DNA from: Zea mays
Lineage: Eukaryota; Streptophyta; Magnoliopsida; Poales; Poaceae
Direction of reading: 5' to 3'
Assembly: GCF_902167145.1 (NCBI RefSeq)
Contig: NC_050097.1
Coordinates: 169,476,923-169,540,922, forward strand
Length of the DNA: 64,000 nt
Shown here piece after piece: positions 1 through 10,519 of the stretch. Numbering within the stretch: position 1 is the first letter of the stretch; every line of letters begins with the position of its first letter. A program made the position numbers and the translations under genes. Under the pieces are notes generated by a model. It was not told the origin of the DNA. It saw nothing but the letters and a program-made list of their open reading frames with translations, and made no database searches.

Positions 1-291
1 GGGTGGCCATAATAACTTGTCTCAAAATCATATCATGCATAAAATAACAGGCTGAGGGTTGTGGTTGAAAAATCATAGGTAATTTATGCATCAAAGGGAT
101 CCAGTGAGCTTGACGTGCTTATCCGGCGAAGGGGGAAGAAGAGCTCGCGGAACTGGCTTCTGGCTCCTGGCGTAGACTTGTAGATCTGGCCTCCACGAGA
201 CAGGACGAACGCTCCGATAACTATGCAACATGAACAAGCAAACATACAAACAAGCAAGTATACCAACAAATATTTAGTATAGTGGCCAGAA

Positions 292-1080
292 TCTATACTA
301 TATTTAAAACACCAGTTTCAACGGTCGTCATACGTCATCTTTTTACAAATAACCTCTTACAACTATTTCAAATTAACTCGCTGCACGCCTATAGATGACC
401 AAACGGCTATAAATTATATGTATGTATATACGTTTTTTTGTAAAATACAAAAAATATAATCGTGTCAGGCTGGACCAACACTACGGGTCGAGGTTATAGC
501 CCAAGCACGACACGACGTTCTTGGCTCTTGCAAGCATTAGGTCGTTTCTCAGACCACATTGACGCAATAGACTATGGTGTTTGAGGATGTTGAATTGGAT
601 GTAACAACAATGATTTGTCACACTAATAGTAAAATGAAAGGTTATTTGTTGGTTTTAAACGTTAGTAATTGTTACGAAGTAGTATATTTATATGGAGCAC
701 ATTCAGTTTTTATTGATGCCTGACTTTAGTAATCACTCCATATTTTGATCTATCTTTTTTATAAGTTTGAGTTTATGTGACTTATTTTAAAAACTTGAGC
801 TCACAAACTTTCTCTTATTTGGTCTCTATATGGTGGAATTATGTCATTTTATAGTCTTTGTTCGTTCAGTCAGTCGTTGTGAACTCTCTTCTAATCGCTC
901 ACTTCATTGGCTGTGTTGTAACAAGACATATTGGATGGAGTAAATAATAACATCAGTTAGTCAAATCAAAAAAATATTATACAGAGAGCGGAGACAATCA
1001 ATAAAAAAATATTATTTTTTGTGTGGATAGTTTATATGGGTATTGTTGTAAGCCGTCGCAACGCACGGGTAACCGACTAG
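292..1080 (+). mobile_element. Small non-autonomous Helitron (789 bp), empty site known
   Basis: It begins TCTATACTATATTTAAAACA and ends with the hairpin CCGTCGCAACGCACGG, 11 bases before a terminal CTAG at 1077-1080. It sits exactly between an A (291) and a T (1081). The other LTR of the host retrotransposon (around 7650-7653) shows the uninterrupted site, so both ends are proven by comparison inside this window. No target duplication is present, as expected for Helitrons. I see no coding sequence inside; it is AT-rich and must move with a RepHel protein supplied elsewhere. Confidence 0.95.
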
Positions 1081-1295
1081 TAGAGATATATGGATGGGTA
1101 GAGTCTTGAGTAGAATCTGCGTCATGTGGTGTTGAGATACTACTAGTGGTGGAGCGGAGGTGCTTACCAGGAGGGTGGACTGGAGGCGAAGCGACACTAT
1201 GCGTGTAGCCGGTAGAGCGGAGTAACTGAGTGGGTGGGCGTTTGCCTTGGCTGAGGGTGTTGAGTGTGTGTGGAGAGGGAGAGGGTAGCTGGGTG

Positions 1296-1303
1296 TATTT
1301 ATA
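1296..1303 (-). promoter_or_regulatory. Candidate TATA box, inner (3' LTR of element A)
   Basis: The minus strand reads CAGCTATAAATACACC. The same box is conserved in the other LTR at 7867-7874. It lies far inside the LTR, well downstream of a second TATA-like box on the same strand, so whether it is the functional promoter is not clear. Confidence 0.4.
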
Positions 1304-1722
1304 GCTGGGTGTATGTGGTGTAGCACAGTGAAGTTCACTGTTGGTGAGAATAGTGACGAATGAATCGTCTGACTTAGTCTGAACAGAGAGATTATAGGCA
1401 GAATATGGGATAAGAGTATTTTAGGAGTTTTCTGGATTATGAACCATGCTTATGGGATGACATGGTTGGATAGGGAATAATTCGATAAGAATTTAGAAAT
1501 GAGAATTATTGGAATCTGAGTTTGGAAGCCTGGTTCGAAGGAACCTCAAGTTAAGCGTGTTCAACTTGGAGAAACCTAGGATGGGTGACCAGATGGGAAG
1601 TTCCCACTGGAAGGAAAATCACAGTCACCGGAGTTTGTATAACTGGGATATGGGTCTGGCTGGTCTTAGGTGGACTGGACAACATGATGGATGAGTAGTT
1701 GAAATTTAGGGTGATCGGATGA

Positions 1723-2140
1723 TCGATGAATAGTAATGGTGAATAGTAACGGTAAATAGTAACCGTAAAAAGTAACGGTAAATAGTAACGGTAAAAAGTA
1801 ACGGTAAATAGTAACGGTAAATAGTAACGGTAAAAAGTAACGGTAAAAAGTAACGGTAAAAAGTAACGGTAAAAAGTAACGGTAAATAGTAACGGTAAAA
1901 AGTAACGGTCAAAAGTAACGGTGAATAGTAACGGTAAAAAGTAACGGTAAAAAGTAACGGTAAATAGTAACGGTAAAAAGTAACGGTAAATAGTAACGGT
2001 AAAAAGTAACGGTAAAAAGTAACGGTAAATAGTAACGGTAAAAAGTAACGGTAAAAAGTAACGGTGAATAGTAACGGTAAAAAGTAACGGTAAAAAGTAA
2101 CGGTAAATAGTAACGGTAAATAGTGATGGTGAATAGTTCG
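1723..2140. repeat. 13-bp minisatellite (TAACGGTAAAAAG/TAACGGTAAATAG)
   Basis: About 30 copies of a 13-bp unit, alternating mainly between AGTAACGGTAAAA and AGTAACGGTAAAT. Thirteen is not a multiple of three, so all three frames of the stop-free minus strand read the same 13-residue cycle. This creates a long open frame that is not a gene. The array is present in the second LTR with a slightly different copy number (8295-8715). Confidence 0.95.
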
Positions 2141-2462
2141 TATGAACGAACGATGAACGATGGATAGGAACTATGAACGAACGATGAACGATCGAATGAT
2201 CGAACGAACGAACGATCGGAATTTCGGCAGCATAACGGCAGGAAAAAGATTATTTGGACGAATGAACGGACGAACGATCGAACGATCGGACGAACGAACC
2301 ATGAACGATCGGACGAACGATCAAACGATCGGACGAACGAACGATCGGAATTTCGGCAGCATAACGGCAGGAAAAAGATTATTTGGACGAACGAACGGAC
2401 GAACGATCGGACGAACGGACGAACGAACCATGAACGATCGGACGAACGAACGAACAAACTAA
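2141..2462. repeat. GAAC/GATC/GGAC tetranucleotide-like array with a larger embedded unit
   Basis: Degenerate runs of GAACGAACGATCGGAC in which a non-repetitive block of about 45 bp, beginning GGAATTTCGGCAGCATAACG, occurs twice (from about 2219 and 2347). The second LTR has the same structure, slightly longer, at 8722-9092. Open frames on both strands (Arg/Ser/Phe/Asp- or Asn/Asp/Arg/Thr-rich) follow from the repeat and are not called as genes. Confidence 0.9.
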
Positions 2463-2600
2463 GAACAGGGGACGAACGATCGAAGAACGATCCTTGTGCT
2501 AGTGTGTGCTTGTGTGGAACATGGAGTGGGTGTGTGTGTGGGGGGAAGAGAGTTGCCATGAAATGGCTTGGGGTGGGATGAGAGGAGGCCCTTGCCCCTC

Positions 2601-2608
2601 TATTTATA
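2601..2608 (-). promoter_or_regulatory. Candidate TATA box, outer (3' LTR of element A)
   Basis: The minus strand reads GGCTATAAATAGAGGGG, a strong TATA context; the matching box in the 5' LTR is 9237-9244. In this 3' copy it could drive read-out transcription leftward. Confidence 0.5.
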
Positions 2609-3069
2609 GCCATGGTGGGGGGGATTAGGGGGAGGGATGAGAGGATTAGTGGGAGGATGAGAGGATTAGTGGGAGATTAGCATGGATTTGTCTTATATGA
2701 GTGTAATTAGCTTGTAGAGCTCACCGTATGACACCGGAGGCATACGTATACGTATGAGCATGAGAAAAGTTATGGAGAAAATATTTGTAGGGACTTGAAA
2801 AATGATTCTGAAGGTATTTCTCAGGAAGAAAATACTTGGACATATATCGGTGGAATATTTGGGCAGTATTTCTGAAAGAGTTTGAGGGTGATCACTGGGG
2901 AAATATTTGTAGGATATTTTGAGGAGGATTTTAGAGAGAATATAGACCACTATATTTTGTTTGCTGATATCAACTTGCAAACAAACATTTTGAAATGAAA
3001 TTTGAAATTCATTTTGAATTTAGAGCGAGTTTGAGAAAATTTCAAGATTTGAATTTTTGGGATGCTACA

Positions 3070-3090
3070 AATCTACCCCACTTAAAAGGA
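3070..3090 (-). promoter_or_regulatory. Polypurine tract of element A
   Basis: On the minus strand the internal region ends TTTTAAGTGGGGTAGATT directly before the 3' LTR terminus TGTAGCATCC. Just upstream is the palindromic CTCGAGGACGAGATTC, the usual end of a chromovirus (Del/Tekay-like) pol region. The same arrangement occurs at the Gypsy remnant near 59720-59753. Confidence 0.75.
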
Positions 3091-4872
3091 ATCTCGTCCT
3101 CGAGATTCGGCTTAGAAGGGTTATGGGTATAGCTTTACTTCAGCTACATATCTTCACTTTGCAGACTCTTCAAGGAGATGAAACTTCAACAAAATCTGGC
3201 CTTTGAGGGGCATCCGGTTGCTGATTGCAAATGCTGATTCTGGCTACTCAAAGATCATCTTCAGGCTTCTAGGTTTCGCTTGGCAGCTAGCTTATTGAGG
3301 AAGCATCGATGCTAACATACAAACCTTTCTCTTGCGAACTCCCACATGGATTCCTTCCTTGATTAGTCTTCTGGTGCTTTACTAACAAAACTTGGGTGAC
3401 CACTTCTCATCTAGAAACTTATATGCTTTGATGATCTGGTCTTCCACAAGCTTGCTACATGCCTTCTTCTTCTTCTCCATAGCAGGAACCTTGCTGGAAC
3501 ACTACCCCACTTAAAAAGAATGAGGGTAGAACTCTTGAATCTTGGGGATTTGAACTCCTTGAAGTACCTCATAACAAGGGTGTTACGGATCCTTCGGGTT
3601 GCTTGAGCAGGCTGCAGAGAGATGACTGACATAGGGTTGATTCCGGGAGAACCTTCTTCTTATCTTCTCTTCACTATCTTCTTTTCTCTTCTCACTGCCT
3701 CTTTCTTTCTCTTTGCTCTTCCCACTGGAGGATTCTATCAAAGAGTATTACCATCATACAGAGGAGGAAACCGAAGATGTTGAACCATGTACAACAGTCT
3801 TCAACCCAAGAATCACCAAGCATTGTGATCTTAGGGGCGAGGGAGTGGGAAATGGGGTTGCTTGCTATTTGGCAGAGGGTATTTATCTGGAGTGTGCTTT
3901 GCTTTGAGCGAGATGGGAGTTGAGGGAGCTGGTGGGGAGGATTTATAGGCGAGCGGGGGTGCTCGGGGGGGTGGAGTGGTAGTGATGGAGTAGGTGACAC
4001 AAGGCAGCAGGTGCGACAAGGGGAAGGGGGGGCTGTTGCCAGCGACGATGGTGGTAGTGGGTGCGCTGCAAAGGGGGCGTGGGGCGGTGGTAGTGCGCAT
4101 GGAGGCGAGCACGCGTGCGGGGGGCACAGGTGAGTGGTGGGGTCAATGACCCTGATGTTTGTGGTCTCTGGTTCCAAGAATCTTTGCCTCTCTGTATGGT
4201 AATAACTCCTTCTGTCCTCTTTTTCTATTTACTTTGACTCAGGGGCAGTGCTTTGATTCTCACGGTCGGTCCTTTTGACTGAGCAGCTGGACTGGTTTCT
4301 TCTATAGCTTATTCCAGGCTTCAAGGGTAAGCTTCCTGGTATCTTCTTCGATAAGGCACTTTTCTCTTGAGATGGGTTAAGGTGAGAATGGGAGCATAAG
4401 GTAAGGATTGGATCTAATTTGTGATCTATGTTTTTAGAGAAAACCTTTCTTAAAAAGAAGGAAAACACACAAGCTCAGCAATGATAAGCACAAACAAATC
4501 GAATGTTTTGAATAAGGGAAGGATAGAGTTTTTCCAAAGCACGGACTACTCAGATTCGGGGGCTAAGCATAACTACTATTGCTTGGCTCCTGAATTGAGA
4601 ACTATGCTAAATGCGACTTATGAGCACTAACGTTAAAGCATCACATATGCACTCAAAAAGAGGAGAAAACATCAAGCGAAATTCATTTTGAAATGCCCTA
4701 GGGGGCCACACAATTAGAGTTTTGCAAAACACGATTCTACACGATTACTTCTCATACATGCAGGACTCTAGCCAAAGTGAAGAAAAACTTCACTACCCAA
4801 TGCACGCAGAGGACTGGGCATAACTAGCTTCAGACCAGACAACTTCTCTTCTGGCAAGGCTTGCACACAACT
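3091..4872. other. Internal non-coding part of element A
   Basis: Between the polypurine tract and the element's ORF there is no convincing coding sequence. Short open frames on both strands are low-complexity (Pro/His/Ala-rich around 3831-4177). A second purine tract with TTTAAGTGGGG on the minus strand lies near 3498-3517, and a minus-strand TATAAATCC near 3937-3945. The stretch presumably replaces the pol region of an autonomous relative. Confidence 0.6.
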
Positions 4873-5994
4873 TCAATCTGAGACATCTCCTGGATGGGTC
4901 AAGAGGGAGCTGATGTTGATGAATTCTTCTGGCGGAGACTGAGATGGCAAGACGGGGTCGAACTCTTCTTCAAGCGGGACTGGCTCTTGTAACTCCTCAG
5001 AGGGCGGCGGTGCTGGTGGGGTGCTTGCAGCTTCTTCCTTGACTTCAAGGGATGGTGCTGAAATCTTCTTCATGGTGAGGGGCTCAAACAACTCTGGTGG
5101 GGGATCTTGGGAGGACTCGTGGTGCTCTTGCTTACACATAGCCTGAGGGGAGACTGGAATTCCTTCCAAGACTATGGCTTCTTCCGGTAGTTCCCAAGAC
5201 TTCTTCTCTCCTCTGATAGAGACCGGGTGACCTTCAAGAGTTTGGGGGTCTTCAGCTCTCCTTGGTTGAACTGGGTTGGATGGAGCGGGCTCTTGGATCC
5301 GCAGGGCTCTACGTTGGTTATGGGTTACCAAGTAGGCCTCCATCAACTTCTGGACGTGCTCATCCTTGGCTTGCTTCAGGGCTTCAACAGCAATGACTTC
5401 ACGACTTTCCAAGGCAGTTGCACGGGCTTGAGCTGTGGTGAGATCCACATAGAGCTGACGGTTGCGCTTCTCTTCATCTTCTGCTCGAGCAATCATCTGA
5501 CGGTGGTGCCGAGCCAAGAAATCATACTGTGCATCCAGGGTGAGCAGGTATGCAGTGAGGTACACGACTGTGGGGTCATCCTCAAGCAGCTGCTGCTCTT
5601 CCAATGCACGCATCCTAGCCATCCAAACTGGACGGTCTCTCTGAAAGGGCGGAAAGAATCCGAGCGGTGTGTCGGCCACTTCTTCTTCATAGATCTGACA
5701 CAGGGCCCTCAATGCCTTGCGAGCGACGACTTGACAGGTGTCTTTGAATCTGTGCCCTGCAGCAGTGACACTCCATTCCACATGGTGCAGACTGGATCCA
5801 ATGTACACAGTCACGACACATTTCTCTGTGCCATGCTCGACGAATTCACGACCATCATACTCCGGCTGGCTCCTGATTCCGAGGCGAACTGTGCATGATT
5901 TCAACAACTTGGGGAAACCATCTTCATTCTGGCAAAAGCTGGTTTGGCAGCGGACCTCCATCTGACTTCTGAGAGAAGAAAAGGGGGAAAGCAT
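4873..5994 (-). CDS. Element A ORF, 373 aa, gag-position protein of unknown function
   Basis: The ORF starts at an ATG 104 bases downstream of the primer binding site, where gag normally lies, and ends in the internal region. I see no CCHC zinc knuckle, protease, integrase, reverse transcriptase or RNase H motif. The N-terminal third is globular. The middle (about residues 115-235) is rich in Glu, Gln, Arg and Ala, with a probable helical or coiled-coil stretch (LTTAQARATALESREVIAVE). The C-terminal 130 residues are Pro/Glu-rich and probably disordered. It may be a diverged capsid-like protein or a captured host segment; I do not recognise the family. Confidence 0.6.
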   Translation of the reverse strand: MLSPFSSLRSQMEVRCQTSFCQNEDGFPKLLKSCTVRLGIRSQPEYDGREFVEHGTEKCVVTVYIGSSLHHVEWSVTAAGHRFKDTCQVVARKALRALCQIYEEEVADTPLGFFPPFQRDRPVWMARMRALEEQQLLEDDPTVVYLTAYLLTLDAQYDFLARHHRQMIARAEDEEKRNRQLYVDLTTAQARATALESREVIAVEALKQAKDEHVQKLMEAYLVTHNQRRALRIQEPAPSNPVQPRRAEDPQTLEGHPVSIRGEKKSWELPEEAIVLEGIPVSPQAMCKQEHHESSQDPPPELFEPLTMKKISAPSLEVKEEAASTPPAPPPSEELQEPVPLEEEFDPVLPSQSPPEEFINISSLLTHPGDVSD

Positions 5995-6097
5995 TTTTGA
6001 AATGAACGGATGAGAGCAAGAATTTCTTTTTAAGAAAATAGTTTTGACTCAAAAACTTTTGATCAGGCTAAGGGTTACGTCCTGCGGCCAACCTAAC

Positions 6098-6110
6098 AGC
6101 TCTGATACCA
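6098..6110 (-). promoter_or_regulatory. Primer binding site of element A (initiator tRNA-Met)
   Basis: The minus strand reads TGGTATCAGAGCT two bases after the end of the 5' LTR. This is the sequence expected for priming by initiator methionine tRNA and fixes the element's direction as leftward. Confidence 0.9.
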
Positions 6111-7866
6111 CCTGAAGCGTCCCCAATCCTCTGGAACTCAAATGTGATACAATTACTAGTCCCAGGAGGCTAGTAAACACATTTATACATCAGATGATTA
6201 CAGATCTGCTTAAACGATACAAACCTATAAAGTGGCGAACAACTTTAAGAGTTGGTCCACAACTCGGGACATATCATCAGAGTGGGGCTGAAGCAGCCCG
6301 ATATACGCAGCGAAGCAAATCAGCGGTCCAACAGCCACAGGCAAGGTTGGGAACAGTCGTAACTCTTACCCGATCTCCTTTTTCTGAAAAAAAATAAATA
6401 AGCAAGGGTGAGTACAAACGTACTCAGCAACCCACCTTCACCCGCGGAATGGGGAAATCAGATATAATGCATGGAATATCTGGAGCTCAGGATATTTTGC
6501 AGAAACAACAATATTTTATGCAGGGTTGTTTTGTAAAACATTTTGTATTTTTCAAAGCGCATCCTCTCCCAAAGGAGCAGGAAGTTTTTCAGTATTATAA
6601 CAAAATCCCCTGGACTAAACCATCCAGGTATCTCAGCAGTTTCCCACTGGTTTTCCTTTTCAAAAACAGCTACTGGACTTCCCGTCCACCATAGCTCACG
6701 GCTCAACCGCCGGACCTTTTAAAAATCACTTTTCTCAAAAGCACCCCTTTTTTTGAAAAACAAAACCTTAATTGCCATACCATACCAGACTCGTCCATAC
6801 CAGTGGACACGGACTATTCAAATAGGTTTTCAAACTCTGCGCAGAGGTGTACACTTTACCCACTAGTTCGGCTCTGCGATCCCATAGCTAGTGAGACCCG
6901 AATCCGAATCTCTTTCTTTCCTCGCACGTCCTAACCTTAACGGTTATACCGGAAGGATTCAGGCCACCACCATGTCCAAACCGGACAAAACATTCCCCCT
7001 CCTTATCCTCCCGGTGCTCCCCAGCCTTCATAACCCTAGGGTTGGACCGTACGAGTTCAGATTGAGTGACTGCCCACACAGTCTCGAGTGGTTGTACTTA
7101 TCATGAGTACAGGTAGTGAAAGATGACAAACCGGTCCTTATACGAGGGGACAATCCTTCTGCTCACGCCTAAACCAGCTGAGCCATCACCTTAGGCCCTC
7201 CCCTAAACCAGGGAGTCCCTGATTATCCCACTCACAAGGTGATAAGGGTGAAAACCCTTCATCATACACATTTTGAAAAGCATTTTCTTTTGAAAAACTC
7301 ACACCTTTTCTCAAATCATTTGTAACAAATATATTAAGGATTGATTGCGGCAAGCGGCTTGGGTGGCCATAATAACTTGTCTCAAAATCATATCATGCAT
7401 AAAATAACAGGCTGAGGGTTGTGGTTGAAAAATCATAGGTAATTTATGCATCAAAGGGATCTAGTGAGCTTGCCGTGCTTATCCGGCGAAGGGGGAAGAA
7501 GAGCTCGCGGAACTGGCTTCTGGCTCCTGGCGTAGACTTGTAGATCTGGCCTCCACGAGACAGGACGAACGCTCCGATAACTATGCAACATGAACAAGCA
7601 AACATACAAACAAGCAAGTATACCAACAAATATTTAGTATAGTGGCCAGAATAGAGATATATGGATGGGTAGAGTCTTGAGTAGAATCTGCGTCATGTGG
7701 TGTTGAGATACTACTAGTGGTGGAGCGGAGGTGCTTACCAGGAGGGTGGACTGGAGGCGAAGCGACACTATGCGTGTAGCCGGTAGAGCGGAGTAACTGA
7801 GTGGGTGGGCGTTTGCCTTGGCTGAGGGTGTTGAGTGTGTGTGGAGAGGGAGAGGGTAGCTGGGTG

Positions 7867-7874
7867 TATTTATA
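7867..7874 (-). promoter_or_regulatory. Candidate inner TATA box in 5' LTR of element A
   Basis: The minus strand reads CAGCTATAAATACACC, about 1.8 kb into the LTR, followed on the same strand by about 1.75 kb more LTR before the primer binding site. Confidence 0.4.
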
Positions 7875-8294
7875 GCTGGGTGTATGTGGTGTAGCACAGT
7901 GAAGTTCACTGTTGGTGAGAATAGTGACGAATGAATCGTCTGACTTAGTCTGAACAGAGAGATTATAGGCAGAATATGGGATAAGAGTATTTTAGGAGTT
8001 TTCTGGATTATGAACCATGCTTATGGGATGACATGGTTGGATAGGGAATAATTCGATAAGAATTTAGAAACGAGAATTATTGGAATCTGAGTTTGGAAGC
8101 CTGGTTCGAAGGAACCTCAAGTTAAGCGTGCTCAACTTGGAGAAACCTAGGATGGGTGACCATATGGGAAGTTCCCACTGGAAGGAAAATCACAGTCACC
8201 GGAGTTTGTATAACTGGGATATGGGTCTGGCTGGTCTTAGGTGGACTGGACAGCATGATGGATGAGTAGTTGAAATTTGGGGTGATCGGATGAT

Positions 8295-8715
8295 TGATGA
8301 ATAGTAATGGTGAATAGTAACGGTAAATAGTAACGGTAAAAAGTAACGGTAAAAAGTAACGGTAAATAGTAACGGTAAAAAGTAACGGTAAAAAGTAACG
8401 GTAAAAAGTAACGGTAAATAGTAACGGTAAAAAGTAACAGTAAAAAGTAACGGTAAAAGTAACGGTAAAAAGTAACGGTAAAAAGTAACGGTAAATAGTA
8501 ACGGTAAAAAGTAACGGTAAAAAGTAACGGTGAATAGTAACGGTAAAAAGTAACGGTAAATAGTAACGGTAAAAAGTAACGGTAAATAGTAACGGTAAAA
8601 AGTAACGGTAAAAAGTAACGGTAAAAAGTAACGGTAAAAAGTAACGGTGAATAGTAACGGTAAAAAGTAACGGTAAAAAGTAACGGTAAATAGTAACGGT
8701 GAATAGTGATGGTGA
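8295..8715. repeat. 13-bp minisatellite, second copy
   Basis: Same 13-bp TAACGGTAAAAAG/TAACGGTAAATAG array as in the left LTR, with about two more units, one 12-bp variant near 8450-8460 and one TAACAGTAA variant. It causes the open minus-strand frame 8122-8931, which is not a gene. Confidence 0.95.
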
Positions 8716-8721
8716 ATAGTT

Positions 8722-9092
8722 CGTATGAACGAACGATGAACGATGGATAGGAACTATGAACGAACGATGAACGATCGAATGATTGAACGATCGAATGATC
8801 GAACGAACGAACGATCGGAATTTCGGCAGCATAACGGCAGGAAAAAGATTATTTGGACGAACGAACGGACGAACGATCGAACGATCGGACGAACGGACGA
8901 ACGAACCATGAACGATCGGACGAACGATCAAACGATCGGACGAACGAACGATCGGAATTTCGGCAGCATAACGGCAGGAAAAAGATTATTTGGACGAACG
9001 AACGGACGAACGATCGAACGATCGGACGAACGGACGAACGAACCATGAACGATCGGACGAACGATCGAACGATCGGACGAACGAACGAACAA
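8722..9092. repeat. GAAC/GATC/GGAC array, second copy
   Basis: Same composite array as 2141-2462, about 50 bp longer. The embedded GGAATTTCGGCAGCATAACG blocks recur near 8816 and 8953. Confidence 0.9.
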
Positions 9093-9236
9093 ACTAAGAA
9101 CAGGGGGACGAACGATCGAAGAACGATCCTTGTGCTAGTGTGTGCTTGTGTGGAACATGGAGTGCGTGTGTGTGTGGGGGGAAGAGAGTTGCCATGAAAT
9201 GGCTTGGGGTGGGATGAGAGGAGGCCCTTGCCCCTC

Positions 9237-9244
9237 TATTTATA
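9237..9244 (-). promoter_or_regulatory. Probable TATA box of element A promoter
   Basis: Minus-strand TATAAATAGAGGGGC about 460 bases inside the 5' LTR, with GC-rich sequence downstream. Of the two TATA boxes in the LTR this one has the better context and the more usual distance from the 5' end. Confidence 0.6.
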
Positions 9245-9705
9245 GCCATGGTGGGGGGGATTAGGGGGAGGGATGAGAGGATTAGTGGGAGGATGAGAGG
9301 ATTAGTGGGAGATTAGCATGGATTTGTCTTATATGAGTGTAATTAGCTTGTAGAGCTCACCGTATGACACCGGAGGCATACGTATACGTATGAGCATGAG
9401 AAAAGTTATGGAGAAAATATTTGTAGGGACTTGAAAAATGATTCTGAAGGTATTTCTCAGGAAGAAAATACTTGGACATATATCGGTGGAATATTTGGGC
9501 AGTATTTCTGAAAGAGTTTGAGGGTGATCACTGGGGAAATATTTGTAGGATATTTTGAGGAGGATTTTAGAGAGAATATAGACCACTATATTTTATTTGC
9601 TGATATCAACTTGCAAACAAACATTTTGAAATGAAATTTGAAATTCATTTTGAATTTAGAGCGAGTTTGAGAAAATTTCAAGATTTGAATTTTTGGGATG
9701 CTACA

Positions 9706-10074
9706 CATATACAACAACTTGAGAAAAGTAGAAATAGATGATAACCCTTAATTACACATGGCTGCAACTGTGAAGGCAAAAGTTCCACGTTCCTACACCA
9801 GCACCTAATTATCTTTGTCATCACTGAAAAGAGAGCAGACACAATTGTAGTCAAACAGCAACATGCATATATGTTTGATATATCAAATTATTAAAAAATG
9901 GAAAACCTCGACCCCCAACATGTAAAGTATAGACAAGACGAATTCAGTGCCATTAGCTACGGCTAGAAATAGTTTATGCACAGTCAAAAAGTACCTTCTA
10001 AGCTTAATCTAAGGTAAATAACATGTCGAGTTGAGTACTGACATGTAACTTTACACCGGTGCTCTCTTTTCCAA

Positions 10075-10120
<46 letters not shown>

Positions 10121-10275
10121 GTTATTATTATTATATGTCACTTTAAGTACGGACATTACAGTCACATATAAAGTGTTTGGTTTGAGGAATAAGCTAGTTC
10201 ATTATCTTCTCGCTCCTTATTTTTTGTTTGGTTTGTGGGATGAAATGGGTTGATCCAATCGTACTGCAACTTTAC
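9706..10275. other. AT-rich spacer beside element A
   Basis: AT-rich sequence with no ORF I would call. It contains the TTA microsatellite at 10077-10134. It is probably intron or flank of the ubiquitin-activating-enzyme fragment to its right. Confidence 0.5.
10077..10134. repeat. (TTA)n microsatellite
   Basis: About 19 trinucleotide units of TTA/ATT with a single G interruption near 10121. The Leu-rich short ORF across it is an artefact. Confidence 0.98.
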
Positions 10276-10519
10276 TGCTGCATCAGCCAGATTATTAGTG
10301 TCCTTTGCCCAATCAGGTATAGAGATTCCAAAAGACAATGCCCTCAATATGGAAGCAGACATTATAAACTGAATGTGTGATGAATCAGCAGCTGAAAATT
10401 CCAGAGGGTGAGGGAAACGCTTTGGAGCACACCAGAAATGGGCTCCCATGCTAGTGGCAGCATCTTCAGGAAACGTGAATGTTAGCTGCTTCACACGATT
10501 GGAGAAGTAATCTTCAAAT
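10276..10519 (-). pseudogene. Exon fragment of ubiquitin-activating enzyme E1
   Basis: On the minus strand a CCCCCTCAG acceptor precedes about 244 coding bases ending at a GTAAAG donor. The translation carries the E1 signature [14 protein letters not shown], a variant of FWSAPKRFP (here FWCAPKRFP), and [15 protein letters not shown]. It corresponds to the segment after the catalytic-cysteine domain in plant UBA1-type enzymes. No neighbouring E1 exon is visible on either side, so this is one isolated exon with splice sites, most simply a piece carried by the leftward Helitron whose RepHel lies at 26-39 kb in the same orientation. The exon itself is open. Confidence 0.8.

Larger units (their letters stand above)
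1..3069 (-). mobile_element. 3' LTR of non-autonomous Gypsy-type element A (5' part off window)
   Basis: From base 1 to 3069 the sequence repeats 7361-9705 nearly base for base, apart from a 789-bp insertion at 292-1080 and copy-number changes in the internal arrays. By eye the two copies differ at about 1% in the non-repetitive stretches. The right end of this copy reads GGGATGCTACA, so on the minus strand the LTR starts TGTAGCATCCC. A purine-rich tract follows at once in the internal region (minus strand), which makes this the 3' LTR of an element transcribed leftward. The missing portion corresponds to 6113-7360 of the other LTR. A minus-strand TATAAATA lies at 2601-2608 and another at 1296-1303. 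Confidence 0.9.
6113..9705 (-). mobile_element. 5' LTR of element A (3593 bp)
   Basis: The LTR runs from TGAAGCGTCC (6113) to GATGCTACA (9705). On the minus strand that is TG...CA, next to a primer binding site. It holds the same 13-bp array, GAAC/GATC array and two TATA boxes as the left LTR, and a perfect palindrome CATACGTATACGTATG near 9378-9393. It lacks the Helitron found in the left copy. The bases following it (9706-9710, CATAT) are the expected target duplication, but the partner is off the left edge. At 3.6 kb this is among the longest plant LTRs; the family name cannot be settled by eye. Confidence 0.9.

Noticed and set aside
1723..2140. Possible CRISPR array (regular short repeats)
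   Set aside because: Units are contiguous with no unique spacers, and the genome is a plant's.
1706..2613. Long minus-strand ORFs with FYRYYLPLLFTVT-like repeats
   Set aside because: A 13-bp tandem repeat without stop codons on that strand reads open in every frame; no start context, no domain, and copy number varies between the LTRs.
8122..8931. 269-codon minus-strand ORF
   Set aside because: Same minisatellite artefact in the second LTR.
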